The position numbers were made by a program, and so were the translations under genes. A DNA stretch of 64,000 bases from Lumbricus terrestris (taxonomy: Eukaryota; Annelida; Clitellata; Crassiclitellata; Lumbricidae): NCBI GenBank assembly GCA_949752735.1, contig OX457052.1:13243037-13307036 (forward strand). The letters run 5' to 3'. Numbering within the stretch: position 1 is the stretch's first letter; every line of letters begins with the position of its first letter. Positions 36,929 through 48,383 of the stretch are shown piece by piece. The notes under the pieces were generated by a model, which had not been told where the DNA came from, did no database searches, and saw only the letters and a list, made by a program, of their open reading frames with translations.

Positions 36929-37051
36929 CGTTGCAAGATTTTCTGTTTGGTGCTAAACTGTATCCTGGATAGCAGCCACACGTGTAGCTTCCGATGCTAT
37001 TGTTACAAAGCTGAGCGCATTCAGACGTGTTTGTTGCACACTCGTTAGCAT
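36929..37051 (-). CDS. cbEGF exon M27, open frame but donor is AT not GT
   Basis: Begins ANECTNKTSECAQLCNNSIG and ends SLAPNRKSCN. The frame and acceptor are intact. The donor reads G|ATAAGC where neighbours read G|GTAAGT or G|GTTAGT. Sister introns show the ancestral 'taac' or 'tcac' at this spot on the plus strand. The exon is probably skipped or dying. Skipping would keep the frame because it is 123 bp and phase 1-1. Confidence 0.6.
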
Positions 37052-37179
37052 CTGAAAGCAGATAGATAACAACGGTGATGTTTTATAGGTTTTTCATATA
37101 TTCTGCCATATAAATACGCAAAAAAGAATAATTCCGTAATTAATTTTGGCGTGTGGCCTATATGCACTAAAACATAAGG

Positions 37180-37431
37180 GGGGGCGGTAGAGTAGTGGTT
37201 AACACGCTGGCCAAGAGTGCGAGAGGTAGTGAGTTCGAGCCCCCGTTGGGCGGATTTGCTTTGTGGGCTGCCATTGGCGCCGTATATTGCAGGCGGTCTG
37301 CTCAGTTAGTATAGTTAAGATTTGTGTATTCTGTGATCTCCGTTCTTGTGAATTGTTTAAATTGCATAAGTGTACATTGTAACCGGTTGCGGTGTGTCAA
37401 CCGGATTGTTAATAAAGAGAATATTATTATT
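37180..37431 (+). mobile_element. tRNA-derived SINE, second family
   Basis: Starts 'ggggcggtagagtagtggtt', has B box GTTCGAGCCCC and ends in an (ATT)n tail. A short duplication 'ataagg' flanks it. Confidence 0.75.
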
Positions 37432-37951
37432 ATAAGGCGGCTATTCTATACCCCTTAAAACTATCCGGGGGATGAATCAATCTATCCTCTGGATGGAATA
37501 TACCGGTATAGACTAGCCTGGGGATATCCCAATTTTTGGAAAATGCGCATAGTTGAAAATTTTATGCTGTAATCAAAATTTAAATTGACTCTAATTGCTT
37601 TATTTGTCCTAAGCAATGTTCAGAGCAAGGCAACACGAATTTATTTAGTGACTCTAAATGTTCTTATGTGTTTTAAATGTTCAAAGTAACCTACTCTAAA
37701 ACCAAAGCCAACAAAATTATCTAGTAGGAATAAACATACCTGTTATTAGTGTCATTGTTTAAAAAAGCAGATGGAAGTTAATTAGCAAAAATAAGCACAC
37801 CTGGAAGTGACTGTTTCGACTTCTCTTCATGGCATGGGGATACGATTATTAAGGGCGTATTCTTTTTCGTGATTCCGGCGCGCAAACTGTAGGCCTATAT
37901 TCGATTAGGCTAATTCGAAGTGCTAATTCTGTCAATTTTTGCATAATTTAC

Positions 37952-38074
37952 CGTTGCAAGATTTTCCGTTTAGTGCCAGACTGTAACCTGGATTGCAATC
38001 ACAACTGTAACTTCCGATACTATTGTCACAACGCTGGGCGCAACCGGATGTTCTTGCTGCGCACTCGTCAACAT
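37952..38074 (-). CDS. cbEGF exon M26
   Basis: Begins [20 protein letters not shown], then SYSCDCNPGYSLALNGKSCN. R-C-D replaces the usual L-C-N at the third cysteine. Confidence 0.92.
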
Positions 38075-38244
38075 CTACAAATAAAATTAGTAGAACGACC
38101 GATGTATTTAGAGACTCAACACAACACATTATAACGTGTGATGCACATAATTATGGACAGCATATTGAAGTAGACGAAATGCACATGCGTTCTCAAGGAT
38201 TTTAAAAGTATTGAGCTGAGCACACTTCCATCAATATGTGCATA

Positions 38245-38745
38245 ACATTGCTCCAGAATTGACTACTGCAATTCTCTTCTAATTGGTCTGCCCAAGGTTC
38301 GTCTTTCACCTTTAGGCTACAGTCGCTCCTTAACGCTGCCGCCAGATTAATTGCACGCCTTCAATGGCACGCTGCTCTCATATTTATACTTTCATGTTTG
38401 AACAGTTCCATTGGATTCCTCTAACTGCGCGCATTAAGTTCGAAATCCTCACCTTAGTCTCCACTCTTTAAATAGATTTGATCTTCTAATTCCTCATACA
38501 AGAACGGATATGGCTCAGTCCTGTTCCTTTGCATAAATTGTCCCTCTAGTTTAGAATAGGGCCTACGCTGTCTCCTTCTACTCGATCTCAACTTCTGACT
38601 GGTAATCCCTCCTCCTCATTTTCTTTTCTAAAAAATTCTATTTCTTCTCTCGTGGTCTTGCGCACTGGGAGCGCCTCTGAACGGTTCACCCTAGTAGCGG
38701 CGTTTTATAAATGTTTTTATACAATGCAATACAATATAATACAAT
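38245..38745 (+). mobile_element. LINE fragment (CR1/L2-like reverse transcriptase tail), broken
   Basis: Includes D-Y-C-N-S-L-L-I-G-L-P early and later P-L-D-S-S style remnants, with several stop codons, and a tail rich in 'atacaatgcaatacaatata'. It ends next to the donor of exon M25. Confidence 0.75.
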
Positions 38746-38752
38746 AACTCAC

Positions 38753-38875
38753 CGTTGCATGATTTTCCATTTTGTGCCAAACTGTAACCTGGATTGCAGC
38801 CACAAGTGTAACTTCCGATACTGTTATTACAAAGCTGAACGCAACCGGATATTCTTGTAGTACACTCGTTAACAT
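38753..38875 (-). CDS. cbEGF exon M25
   Basis: Begins VNECTTRISGCVQLCNNSIG and ends SLAQNGKSCN. A LINE fragment (38245-38745) abuts its donor side, so the donor GTGAGT lies only a few bases from repeat sequence. Confidence 0.9.
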
Positions 38876-39139
38876 CTGAACATAGAATAGTTAACAACAT
38901 GGCTGCTGTATTTAGAAGCTTTTAATATAGGGCGTAGCACTACTTAGGAATACTTTATGGACCAAAAGAAACACTGCATGGAATCTCCAACAAAAAACTA
39001 AACTGTGCTCGCCGAGAATAACTTTTGCTGCTCCTTCAAATTTTGCAAAACAGTTAATATAATTATAAATGCTTAAGTTTAGTCAGTGTATTTTAATTAT
39101 GCAGGAAATATAAATATTATCTTTTTATGCTCAACTTAC

Positions 39140-39262
39140 CGTTGCATGATTTTCGGTTTTGTGCCAAGCTGTAACCTGGATTGCAACCACAAGTGTAACT
39201 TCCGATGCTATTGTTACAAAGCTGAGCGCAACCGGATGTTCTTGTAGTACACTCGTCAACAT
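39140..39262 (-). CDS. cbEGF exon M24
   Basis: Begins VDECTTRTSGCAQLCNNSIG, then [20 protein letters not shown]. Canonical donor GTAAGT. Confidence 0.92.
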
Positions 39263-39678
39263 CTGAAAATAAAATTATCAACATGACTGCTGTACTGAGA
39301 AGCCTTTAATGTAGAAACTACTTAGTAAAACTCTATGGACCACAATGACGCACTAGAATCTGCAATAAGAAACTAATCTGTGTTCGCCTAGAATAATTGT
39401 CGCTGTTCCGTCAAATTTTACAAAGTAGTTAATATAGGCCTATTACTTTCCAGTCTATTGTCATATAGCTTAGCGTAGCACTCGCTAACATCTGCGCAAA
39501 AAATTAATTACAAAACTGATGTCTTCCGAGACTTGAACGATAGGGACTTATATGAAAATATACAGCGAATAAGTACTAGGTCATGCATATTCACCGAAAC
39601 ACACTAGGACAATAATATTAAAATGTTATGTTTGTCCATTCATCTAACAGAAATTCTCTCAATTTGTATCCTACTTAC

Positions 39679-39801
39679 CGTTGCACGACTTTCCGTTTGG
39701 TGCCAACCTGTAACCTGAATTGCAGCCACACGTGTAACTTCCGATACTATTGTTACAGAATTGAGCGCAGCCGGATATTCCTGCAGCACACTCGTTTAGA
39801 T
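39679..39801 (-). CDS. cbEGF exon M23
   Basis: Begins LNECAAGISGCAQFCNNSIG, then SYTCGCNSGYRLAPNGKSCN. Leu stands in the calcium-site spacer position. Confidence 0.9.
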
Positions 39802-40046
39802 CTGAAAAAAAGGTCAATAACATGGATAATATTATTATCCTCATTCTTCATTATGCTTTAAACATAAGGACTGACCCGAAAATGCACTGATAAGGAAAAA
39901 TTCTTTTATGTGTGTTTGACAGTGTTTCAATGTTTCCAATATGATTCCTGAAACACCCTCGTGAAATCGGTCCAATTTGTAGCCTACACCATCAAATTGC
40001 TAATTAATTTATCTAATTCGCACACAATTATTAATCGCTGTTTAAG

Positions 40047-40159
40047 TTAACATTTGCGACAAACTCCTATCTGGATTGCAACCGCAAATGCAAGTCCGAA
40101 ACTCCTCCTACACAGTAACACAGCTTAGATCAAGTGAATGTTCTTGAAGTATATAAGCT
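40047..40159 (-). pseudogene. Heavily decayed cbEGF exon
   Basis: Matches to the module can still be seen on the plus strand (ctggattgcaaccgcaaatg near 40072 and gaatgttcttgaagtatata near 40136), but the frame and splice sites are lost. It lies between M22 and M23. Confidence 0.6.
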
Positions 40160-40353
40160 GACAAAATTAAAGTCTTAAATGCGAAATGACTTTTATGCCA
40201 ATTTGCAGTAATGGACGAACTGTATTATATAAGCTTAGCCTACGTTTGCGTGAGGGCACCATGACACCTAAAACACCGTCATGATATTAGCTTGATGCCT
40301 ATAATTTATTATAAAGGTTGATTGGACCAACTGTCATTATGTACGCGACTGAC

Positions 40354-40476
40354 CATTGCATGATTTTCCATTTTGTGCCAAACTGTAACCTGGATTGCAG
40401 CCACATGTGAAGCTTCCGTTGTTATTGTTACAAAGCTGAGCGCAACCGGATATTCTTGTTGAACACTCGTTTACAT
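40354..40476 (-). CDS. cbEGF exon M22
   Basis: Begins VNECSTRISGCAQLCNNNNG, then [20 protein letters not shown]. First of the homogenised N-N-S-I-G type of the middle zone. Donor is GTCAGT. Confidence 0.9.
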
Positions 40477-41104
40477 CTGAACGTAGAATCAATTACATGG
40501 CATGTTAATATAGACTTTTAAATATACGGACTGACATGCAAGTATAAGGGAAGTCAAACACTTAAAATTATATTGTGTGTATCAACATCATCATCATCCA
40601 CTAGGCCTACTCTATTTGTGCGGAATGCATAATATAGCATATATTACGATCTCTTCTTTTGCTCTGTGGGATCCCGTGTTGCTATTCCCTATCTGTGCAG
40701 GTCTTGTCATGCAAAAATCTATTATAATTATCATTCGTCTACTTCCTGTACGGTGTTTCTACTTGCCCATTAACCTACCACTGAGTGATAGGCCTATTCA
40801 CTTTAGCATTAGAAAAATAAAACTCGGCCCCAAAACCTCTCTATCCGACTTAGGTCTACATCGATTGGGCTGTTGAATTAATAATTTCCTTTAATTAATC
40901 ATTTTATTTAATTGTAACTGGCTGCAGTATGTGAGCAAGAGCTCATTGAAGCGATTAAATAATTTTATTTGTCCTTAATGGAAAACAATTGGGACTTTAT
41001 TCACTGAGTTTTCAATTTATTCCCCTGTATTTGCAGTCACTGCAAATAGGCCTAATACTGGTAAACATTGAAAATCAATTTTAACGCAATTTACATGTAC
41101 CCAC

Positions 41105-41227
41105 CGTTGCAGGTTTTTCCGTCTTGTGCCAGAGTGTAACCTGGATTGCATCTGCAAGCATAACTTCCGATGCTATTGTTACAGATTTGTGCACATCCGG
41201 ACGTTCCTACTGTACACTCGTTAACAT
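41105..41227 (-). CDS. cbEGF exon M21
   Basis: Begins VNECTVGTSGCAQICNNSIG, then [20 protein letters not shown]. It mixes features of the trimeric zone (T-L-A-Q, K-T-C) and the monomeric zone (N-N-S-I-G), so it lies at the boundary. D-x-N-E-C still satisfies the calcium-site consensus. Confidence 0.9.
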
Positions 41228-42129
41228 CTGAAACAAACAACAAGCTAGAAATGTTAAAATCGTTTTAAAACGCTGAAATGATATTTGCGTTACACAGTTA
41301 GATCGCTATGAATTCGAAAAAGATGACGTGAAACAATTACGGTTATGATCGAAACTTGAAAGTTCTGCAGCACTCCCGTTTAATCTACATCTGCGCATAA
41401 AAGGTTGAAATTCTAAACCAGGTTATCATACTTCCCACTGGCAGTATTGTAACAGTTAGAAAATCACACAAAATACCGTAAGTCAATTTCTTCTCAAATC
41501 GAAAAACAAAAATTATTTTACCGAGAGCGGCCTCCACCGTTTGCTTCCTATTATGACGTAATAATAATTGTATCTTCATGACGTCGACCGGCGCAACCGA
41601 CGTTGAGACTGTGTTGACTTGCGGCTAATTATTTTGAGCGTCTTCCGATGTCAGGAACATCGCCGAGTCTTTCAGGTTAGAAAGATGCGAAGTTCAGCGC
41701 TGTTTTCCTCCGCTTGTTCGTAATGCCACCTCAAGGCGTCCACATAAGCATCAAACGTCAAACGTGCATGACTTCAGAATTTCTAAGCACATAATTCACT
41801 GGTCCTTTCCGACTTACAGTTTTGGTAAACTACATGCGGACAACTATGCGTTCGGCCAAGCTCCCATATAACTTGTGTAGTTGTTGTCGTACGATGATGA
41901 TATCAAATCGTAACCCCCATTATTCACAATGGCGAGTGTTCGTTGTCAATGCTAAATGTACTGTATCTCACAGTGCAGGACTTTTTTGAGTCAGCGTCAA
42001 AAAGTAGCCATAATACAATGGGAGGTCGCGGCATCACTAAAATCACACCCTATAAACTTTCATCCCCATACTTATGACGAATTTAGCAACAATATCAAAT
42101 CAATGATTATTCTAGAAACTTGAACTGAC

Positions 42130-42252
42130 CGTTGCAGATTTTCCCGTTCTGCGCCAGAACGTAACCAGGATTGCAACCGCAAGTAAAGTTGCCTGGATTG
42201 TTACTACAGCGCTGAGCACATCCGGATGTTCTTGCGGCACATTCATCAATGT
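42130..42252 (-). CDS. cbEGF exon M20 (type A), last of the trimeric zone
   Basis: Begins [20 protein letters not shown], then [27 protein letters not shown] tract follows on the plus strand (about 42300-42400), as for all other A exons. Confidence 0.92.
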
Positions 42253-42659
42253 CTGCAATATGTGAAACCAAAAAGGGCTACTATTCTCATCTAGAATGAA
42301 GAGAGGCGTAGGAAGTTGAGGAGTAGAAGAAGACGGCGGAGGGAGGAGGAGGAGGAGGAAGACGAAGAAGAGGAGGAGGAAGATGTGGAAGAGGAGGAGA
42401 ACGACCAAGACGATGATTAATACGAGCATTAACAAGAACAGAGAGGACAAGAAGAATGGCAGGTAAAAGAACAAGAGGGGGACTATAATAATTATAGATG
42501 GACATGAACACATGAAAAGATTCTTTACATAATCCAAAGAGTCACCGACGAGTGCACAATGTTAGCGACGTCAATGTTTAGCCTCAGTTTATGATTGCCG
42601 TCCGATGTTCCTACCAACATTTTACGTTCAACGTTCTCGCTAAAGCTAAGATGAGTGGG

Positions 42660-42968
42660 TACGTGGGCGAAGTTTGGTTTCCGTTCTTGGAGGAGCTAAA
42701 TTTATTGGGGCTGAGACTCGGTCCAGAAAACGAGATATATTTTCCCGGTCCCCAAAAAGTTGATGACTTTTTTATTCCTCGGGCTGAAAAATCTCGACGA
42801 AATATACAAATTTCCCGGCCAAAAGTTGATGAACTTTTTTACTCATTCGTATGTTTCGCTGGGGGGGGGGCTGAGCCCGAGAAAGGATGCGATTTACAAG
42901 GTAAAAAAAAGAATCTGGGTCTTCTTGGGGGGCTTAGCCCCACTAGCCCCTGATAAACTCCGCGCATA
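42660..42968. mobile_element. Probable TIR insertion in the M20 upstream intron
   Basis: The sister intron at 44890-44910 runs directly from 'atgagtgggt' into 'ggcagaggcgaa', while here about 310 bp intervene. The ends 'tacgtgggcgaagtttgg' and 'gataaactccgcgcataaa' are weakly inverted. It contains GC-rich 'gggggggctgagcccgag' and 'ggcttagccccactagcccc'. Confidence 0.6.
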
Positions 42969-43268
42969 AATGGTGGCAGAGGCGAACCTATAATCTCCAA
43001 ACATTTACTTCCCTTAGCGAAGATTTCAATCCGTATATCCCCTAGTTGGACAATCAAGCACGCCAACAGTAACTGTTGGACAATCACTGACCTCCCCTAA
43101 ACCAACCAGACTTTCTAGGTATCTAGTAATAATTATCCAATCCACTTAGACTAACTAGGTGTACAATTCAGTATCTCATTTATTTTCGCGGTAGGCGCTA
43201 ATGCAAGTTTAAACGCTGTTCAACAAACGCGCATATTATTAGTTTGAGTCTGAGTAAGTTAAACTGAC

Positions 43269-43391
43269 CATTGCAAGATCGTCCGTCTGGCGCCAAAGTG
43301 TAGCCAGGATTGCAGCTACATGTGAAGTTGCCCATGTCATTAGTACAGCGTTGAGCACAACCAGATGTTCTTGCCGCGCATTCATCGACGT
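43269..43391 (-). CDS. cbEGF exon M19 (type B)
   Basis: Begins [20 protein letters not shown], then [20 protein letters not shown]. It belongs to the last C-B-A unit of the higher-order repeat (M18-M20). Confidence 0.92.
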
Positions 43392-43774
43392 CTGCATGTT
43401 TAATTATATCACAACAATGAACAAAAAAGTAGTGACATAATTTTACATACAATGCAATAAAATGCAATAGCGTTTACGAACTGAATGGTTTGAGTTTCTG
43501 ATCTAAAGTCACGTTTAAGACTATCCATATTGCGAAGCCTACAGGTTTATGTTTTGAGCATAAGGTACGTCTTATCAGAACTAATTAAATGAGTTAATTT
43601 TTAAATAACTTAACTAGTACTGTTTAACTTATTACGATGCTTTAGGAATCACAGCACCACTAATTTGACGAACATTCGGCCCAAGAAATTCGATTTTCTA
43701 TCATTAACATTGTGTAGACCTACTTCGTTAAAAGTATCAAAGCACACCACGAATGAGTTTTAAAACGATCTTAC

Positions 43775-43897
43775 CGACACAGGATCGTCCGCTTTGTGCC
43801 AAAGTGTACCCGGGATTACATCCGCACGTGTAACTTCCGATTGTGTTTGAACAGATTTGTGGGCAACCAGAAGTTCGTGATGCGCACTCATCAGTAT
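43775..43897 (-). CDS. cbEGF exon M18 (type C)
   Basis: Begins TDECASRTSGCPQICSNTIG. It is nearly identical to M12. An hAT-like insertion (44071-44269) sits in the upstream intron. Confidence 0.92.
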
Positions 43898-44070
43898 CTG
43901 AAATTGACGAAGATCATAATTTATAATCTATAATTATAGACATGCAAGTTTGCAGCAATCCAAACAGCACCTGAAGAGTAGGCCCTATGTCAAAATATGC
44001 CAGATGAATGCAGTATATATAATTATGACTTAATCAAAATAAACTTTCTTAAACGTTTCATGATTTAAAT

Positions 44071-44269
44071 CAGGGCTGTTTGTAATTTATAGAATTTTTA
44101 GAACTGCACAACCTCTTCTTTTCTTTCCCATCCTCCATGATAAATCACCTCCAATCGGATGACACCGACCTTGCTAACTAGTTTCAACTGCACGTAAGTG
44201 CTTTTACAACTGCACAAATCCTTTTAGAACTGCACATTTTGTGTACAACTGCACGCTAAAAAAGCCCTG
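44071..44269. mobile_element. hAT-like element (family 1) with empty site in sister introns
   Basis: Ends 'cagggctgtttgtaa' and 'ctaaaaaagccctg'. Flanks ATTTAAAT and ATTTACTT correspond to ATTTACAT in the uninterrupted sister introns near 47249 and 50700. Confidence 0.82.
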
Positions 44270-44429
44270 ATTTACTTCTGCGGACGAGACCATTATGGTT
44301 CAAATCATCATCTCAGGTTCATTCAATAAACAAGAACACATGGCCACAGACAATCTGACTCATATTAGCCTACTCCTGTTTTATCAGTCGCCAATTTTGT
44401 TGGCTCTTTATCTAGAAACTTGAACTGAC

Positions 44430-44552
44430 CGTTGCACGTTTTCCCGTTCTGCGCCAAAACGTAACCAGGATAGCAACCACAAGAGAAGTTGCCTGGATTG
44501 TTACTACATCGCTGAGCACATCCGGATGTTCTTGCGGCACATTCATCAATGT
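44430..44552 (-). CDS. cbEGF exon M17 (type A)
   Basis: Begins [20 protein letters not shown], then [27 protein letters not shown] tract (about 44600-44710) lies upstream in transcript sense. Confidence 0.92.
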
Positions 44553-45191
44553 CTGCAATATGTGAAACCAAAAAGGACCTTATTCTCATCTAAAGAATGA
44601 GAAGATTAAGAGGAGGAGGAGTAGAAGAAGACGGCGGAGGGAGAAGAATGAGGAGAAGGAGGCAGAAGAAGAAGAGGAGGAGGATGTGGAAGAGGAGGAG
44701 AAAAAGCAAGACGATGATTAATAAGAGACTATTATAGATGGACATGAAAACATGAAAGAATTCTTTACGTAATTCACAAAGTCACCCACGAGTGCAAAAT
44801 GTTAGCGATTTCAATGTTTAACCTCAGTTTATGATTGACGTCCGATGTCCCTGCCAACATTTTACTTTCAGCGTTCTCACCAAAGCTAAGATGAGTGGGT
44901 GGCAGAGGCGAAGCAGTAATCTCCAAACATTTACTTCCCTTAGCGAAGATTTTAACCCGTTGCCTCTAGATGGACAATCAAGCACGCCAACAGTAACTGT
45001 TGGACAATCACTGACCTCCCCTAAACCAGCTAGACTATCTAGGATTCTAGGTAATAATTAAATCCACTTAGACTAACTAGGTGTACAATTCAGTATCTAA
45101 TTTATTTTCGCAGTAGGCGCTGATGCAAGTTTAAACGCTGTTCAACAAACGCGTACATTATTAGCTTGATTCTGAGTAAGTTATAACTGAC

Positions 45192-45314
45192 CATTGCAAG
45201 ATCGTCCGTTTGGCGCCAAAGTGTAGCCAGAATGGCAGCTGCATGTAAAGTTGCCCACGCTATTAGTACAGCTGTGAGCACACCCAGATGTTCTTGCTGC
45301 GCATTCATCGACGT
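45192..45314 (-). CDS. cbEGF exon M16 (type B)
   Basis: Begins [20 protein letters not shown], then [22 protein letters not shown] replaces the usual N-P after the fifth cysteine. Confidence 0.92.
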
Positions 45315-45702
45315 CTGCATGTTTAATTTTAACACAACAATGAACAAAAAAGAAGTGACATTATTTTTAAAACAATGCAATGAAATGCAATAACGTTTAC
45401 GAACTGAATGGTTAGCGTTTCTGGTCTAAGGTCACGTTTAGAATTTTCCAAATTGTGTAGGCCTACTGGTGTATGTTTTTGAGCATATGAACCCTTGAAA
45501 ATAGTTAATTTTTAAATAACTTAACTAGTATCGTGTAACTTATTACAATGTTTTAGGACTCACAACACCACTCGTTTGACGAAAATTCGGTCCAAGAAAT
45601 TTGACTTTCTATCATTAACACTACATGTATGTAAACCCACTTCGTTAAAAATGTCAAAGCACACCACGAATGAGTTTTAAACATTAATTTTAATGATCTT
45701 AC

Positions 45703-45825
45703 CGACACAGGATCGTCCACTTTGTGCCAACGTGTAACCGGGATTACATCCGCACGTGTAACTTCCGATTGTGTTTGAACAGATTTGTGGGCAACCAGAA
45801 GTTCGCAACGCGCACTCATCAATAT
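45703..45825 (-). CDS. cbEGF exon M15 (type C)
   Basis: Begins [20 protein letters not shown], then [20 protein letters not shown]. It differs from M12 and M18 mainly by L for S after the second residue of the first loop. Confidence 0.93.
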
Positions 45826-45966
45826 CTGAAATAATTGACGAAGATCATAATTTAATAACCTATATAGACATACAAGTTTACAGCAATCCAAATAGCGCAT
45901 GATGACTGATGAGTAGACCCTGTCTCAAAAATATGCCAATTGAATGCAGCATATAATTATGACTTA

Positions 45967-47196
45967 TCATGCGTGCATAGGTACAGGGACGCCGCAGCCG
46001 TGGGCGACAGAAGAAGAGGTGGATGGATATGATCAACTTCAACTTCAACTTCAACTTGTTTATTGATCCCAAAAATATAAAACAAACAATTATGCATTCA
46101 TAATAGTACACAAAGCGATTGATTGCTGTTAACAATTATGCATTCATAATAGTACACAAAGTGATTAACTGCAGTTAATGATTGCGATGGTATAGCTTAG
46201 TGTACAGTTATTACTGTGAAATGTAGGGAGCAATAGGCTACCCGAAGGGAGTGATCCCGCTATTGGGGCCTATTTACCAAAGGAAAAAATTCTTCACTAT
46301 TATATGATTAATGATAATAGATTAGAAAACAGATAGAAATGGCAGTATTTTTGGAATCAATTAAATAACAGCAGTGGGTTACCTTCCCTCTGCTCAACTT
46401 AAAAAGAATGGGGGGAAAACACGGAATAAATGGGTTGTTCATTTTACATTTTTTAATGTGTGTGCACGGATTTGGGATTTAAATCGATCGAGACTCCTGG
46501 ATGCACGAATATTTTCCGGTATATTATTCCATAAAAGAGGACCCTGATACTTAATAGAAAATTTTCTAGTGTTTGTTTTAGCAAAGACACTTATGTAGAT
46601 TCTATTATTTCTAATGGCTTTAGTATATAAGTTAGGTCTAAAATAGGATGAGAATGCAAGTGGAAGAAGGTTGTTGTCATATTTATACATAAATGTACTA
46701 GTTTGGATGAATTTAATTTGGGATATTTTTAGCACGTTCAACTGATTATATAAGGGGCTAGTGTGAGCATTAAAGGGAGATTTAGTAATAATTCTTATGG
46801 CTTTTTTCTGTAGTCTATTTAGCTTAGTTAGGTGAGTGTCATATGTAGATGTCCAAATGAGATTGCAGTAACTTAAGTATGGGTGTACAAGTGTGAAATA
46901 TAATGATTTTAGTATATGAAGTGGAAGAAGATAGGCTATTCTGTGAATTATGCCTATATTTTTGGAGATTTTTTTAGACAGTTCAGCTGTATGTATATTC
47001 CATTTTAAGTGCTGGTCGATATGTACACCCAGGAATTTAGTCGAGTATACTTGCGGTATACAACAGGACATGGAATTTCTTGATCTGAGAAAGGAAGACG
47101 CCGGAGACAGAACAACATGGAGACAAAGGATCCGAGTGGCTGACCCCTCCACAGCGAGGGATTAATCCTAGCCAGAAGGAAAAGACGGAGAAGAAG
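45967..47196. mobile_element. LINE-bearing insertion with 16-bp target duplication
   Basis: The 16-bp sequence ATATAATTATGACTTA flanks the insert (45951-45966, 47197-47212). Sister introns at 44013 and 50651 have it once. The insert holds an 'aacttc' repeat at 46037-46060, an antisense LINE reverse transcriptase fragment, and on the right a segment 'ggattaatcctagccagaag' also present near 18495, ending in a GAAGAAGA tail. It looks composite. Confidence 0.8.
46439..47152 (-). pseudogene. LINE reverse transcriptase C-terminal fragment
   Basis: Open frame whose recognisable part runs from S-T-K-F-L-G-V-H-I-D to the stop. It contains L-K-W-N-I-H, L-Y-F-T-L-V-H-P-Y-L-S-Y-C, I-W-T-S-T-Y, L-N-R-L-Q-K-K-A-I-R-I-I and Y-Q-G-P-L-L-W-N-N-I-P. 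These are typical of the end of non-LTR reverse transcriptases. The catalytic domain is missing, so it is 5' truncated. The first 25 residues are not LINE-like. It lies inside the insertion 45967-47196. Confidence 0.85.
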
Positions 47197-47413
47197 ATAT
47201 AATTATGACTTAATCAAAATAAGGAAACTTTCCTAAACGTTTCATGATTTACATCTGCGGACGAGACCATTATGGTTCAACTCATCATCTCAGGTTCATT
47301 CAATAAACAAGGACATATGACCACAGACAATCTGAGTCATAATAATTATTAGCCTACTTTAGTTTTATCAGTTGCCAATTTTGTTGGCTCTTTATCTAGT
47401 AACTTGAACTGAC

Positions 47414-47536
47414 CGTTGCACGTTTTTCCGTTCTGCGCCAGAACGTAACCAGGATTGCAACCACAGCTGAAACTGCCTACGCTGTTGTTACATCGCTGAG
47501 CACATCCGGATGTTCGAGCGGCACATTCGTCAGTGT
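47414..47536 (-). CDS. cbEGF exon M14 (type A), identical to M11
   Basis: Begins [20 protein letters not shown] and ends [10 protein letters not shown]. It matches M11 base for base by eye. The downstream intron received the LINE-bearing insert 45967-47196. Confidence 0.93.
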
Positions 47537-47934
47537 CTGGACAAATTGAAAACCAAAGAGACCTTATGCATCTCATCTAAAAGAAGAGGGTGAAGAGGAC
47601 GGGGAAGAAGTAGAGCAACAACAACAATAAGAAGATGATGATGAAGAAGCGGATGATGATGAAGAAACGGCAGTCGGAGAATAGGCTAAATAGAAGAAAA
47701 AGGATAGAAGAATCAAATAAAGAAGACGAACAAGAAGAACAGGAGGAGGATGAAGGATAGAAAGAATAGGCCTAGATGAAAGATGAATGGCGATTTTTAC
47801 AGCAATAAGAGTAACATGATTAAGATAAACAAGTGTCACACGGATAACAAGAACAAGCAGAGTTCCTTAATTAACGAATCAGACCTATGAGAGACCCATG
47901 AATATGAACCGTTAAGGACGTCCATTTTTTTGTC

Positions 47935-48062
47935 TCGACTTATGGTTTACGTCTGATATTCCCAAAGTAGACGATCAGCTACATTAAGAACGCACGATCA
48001 GCTGCAATTAGAACGTTGATCGCTCACTTTGGGAATATCAGACGGTATCCACAAGTCGAATA
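47935..48062. repeat. Inverted repeat (hairpin-forming)
   Basis: 'cgacttatggtttacgtctg' and 'atattcccaaagt' on the left pair with 'actttgggaatatcagacgg' and 'caagtcg' on the right. A shorter copy lies at 51828-51940 in the sister intron. Confidence 0.75.
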
Positions 48063-48383
48063 AAAAAATTAACGGCAACGTTCATATTCAATTATTGCCA
48101 ATTTTTTTAATAATTGCAATGGGTCAGGCAAATCACGAAAATCTTCTTCCAGAGAAAATTTTAATCTTCGTTTAATTGTACTGTTACTACACAATAATAT
48201 TACTGTATTCGACTCTGTATAAAGCGCTTCCCTAACCAAGAGCCTTTTATGAGTGCTGCCAGTGCAAGAGACGAGGGGACAAAAGGCACGATAAGGCCTA
48301 AGGCGGGTGAAACATAAGGAAATACAACCAAAAAAAGACATATAGACAGTTTGACAGGTGATGACGGTAACCATGCTGTAGAC

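Noticed and set aside
36922..36930. U12-type AT-AC intron after exon M27
   Set aside because: The donor ATAAGC does not match the U12 donor ATATCC, and the neighbouring intron ends in AG like the others. A broken GT donor is simpler.
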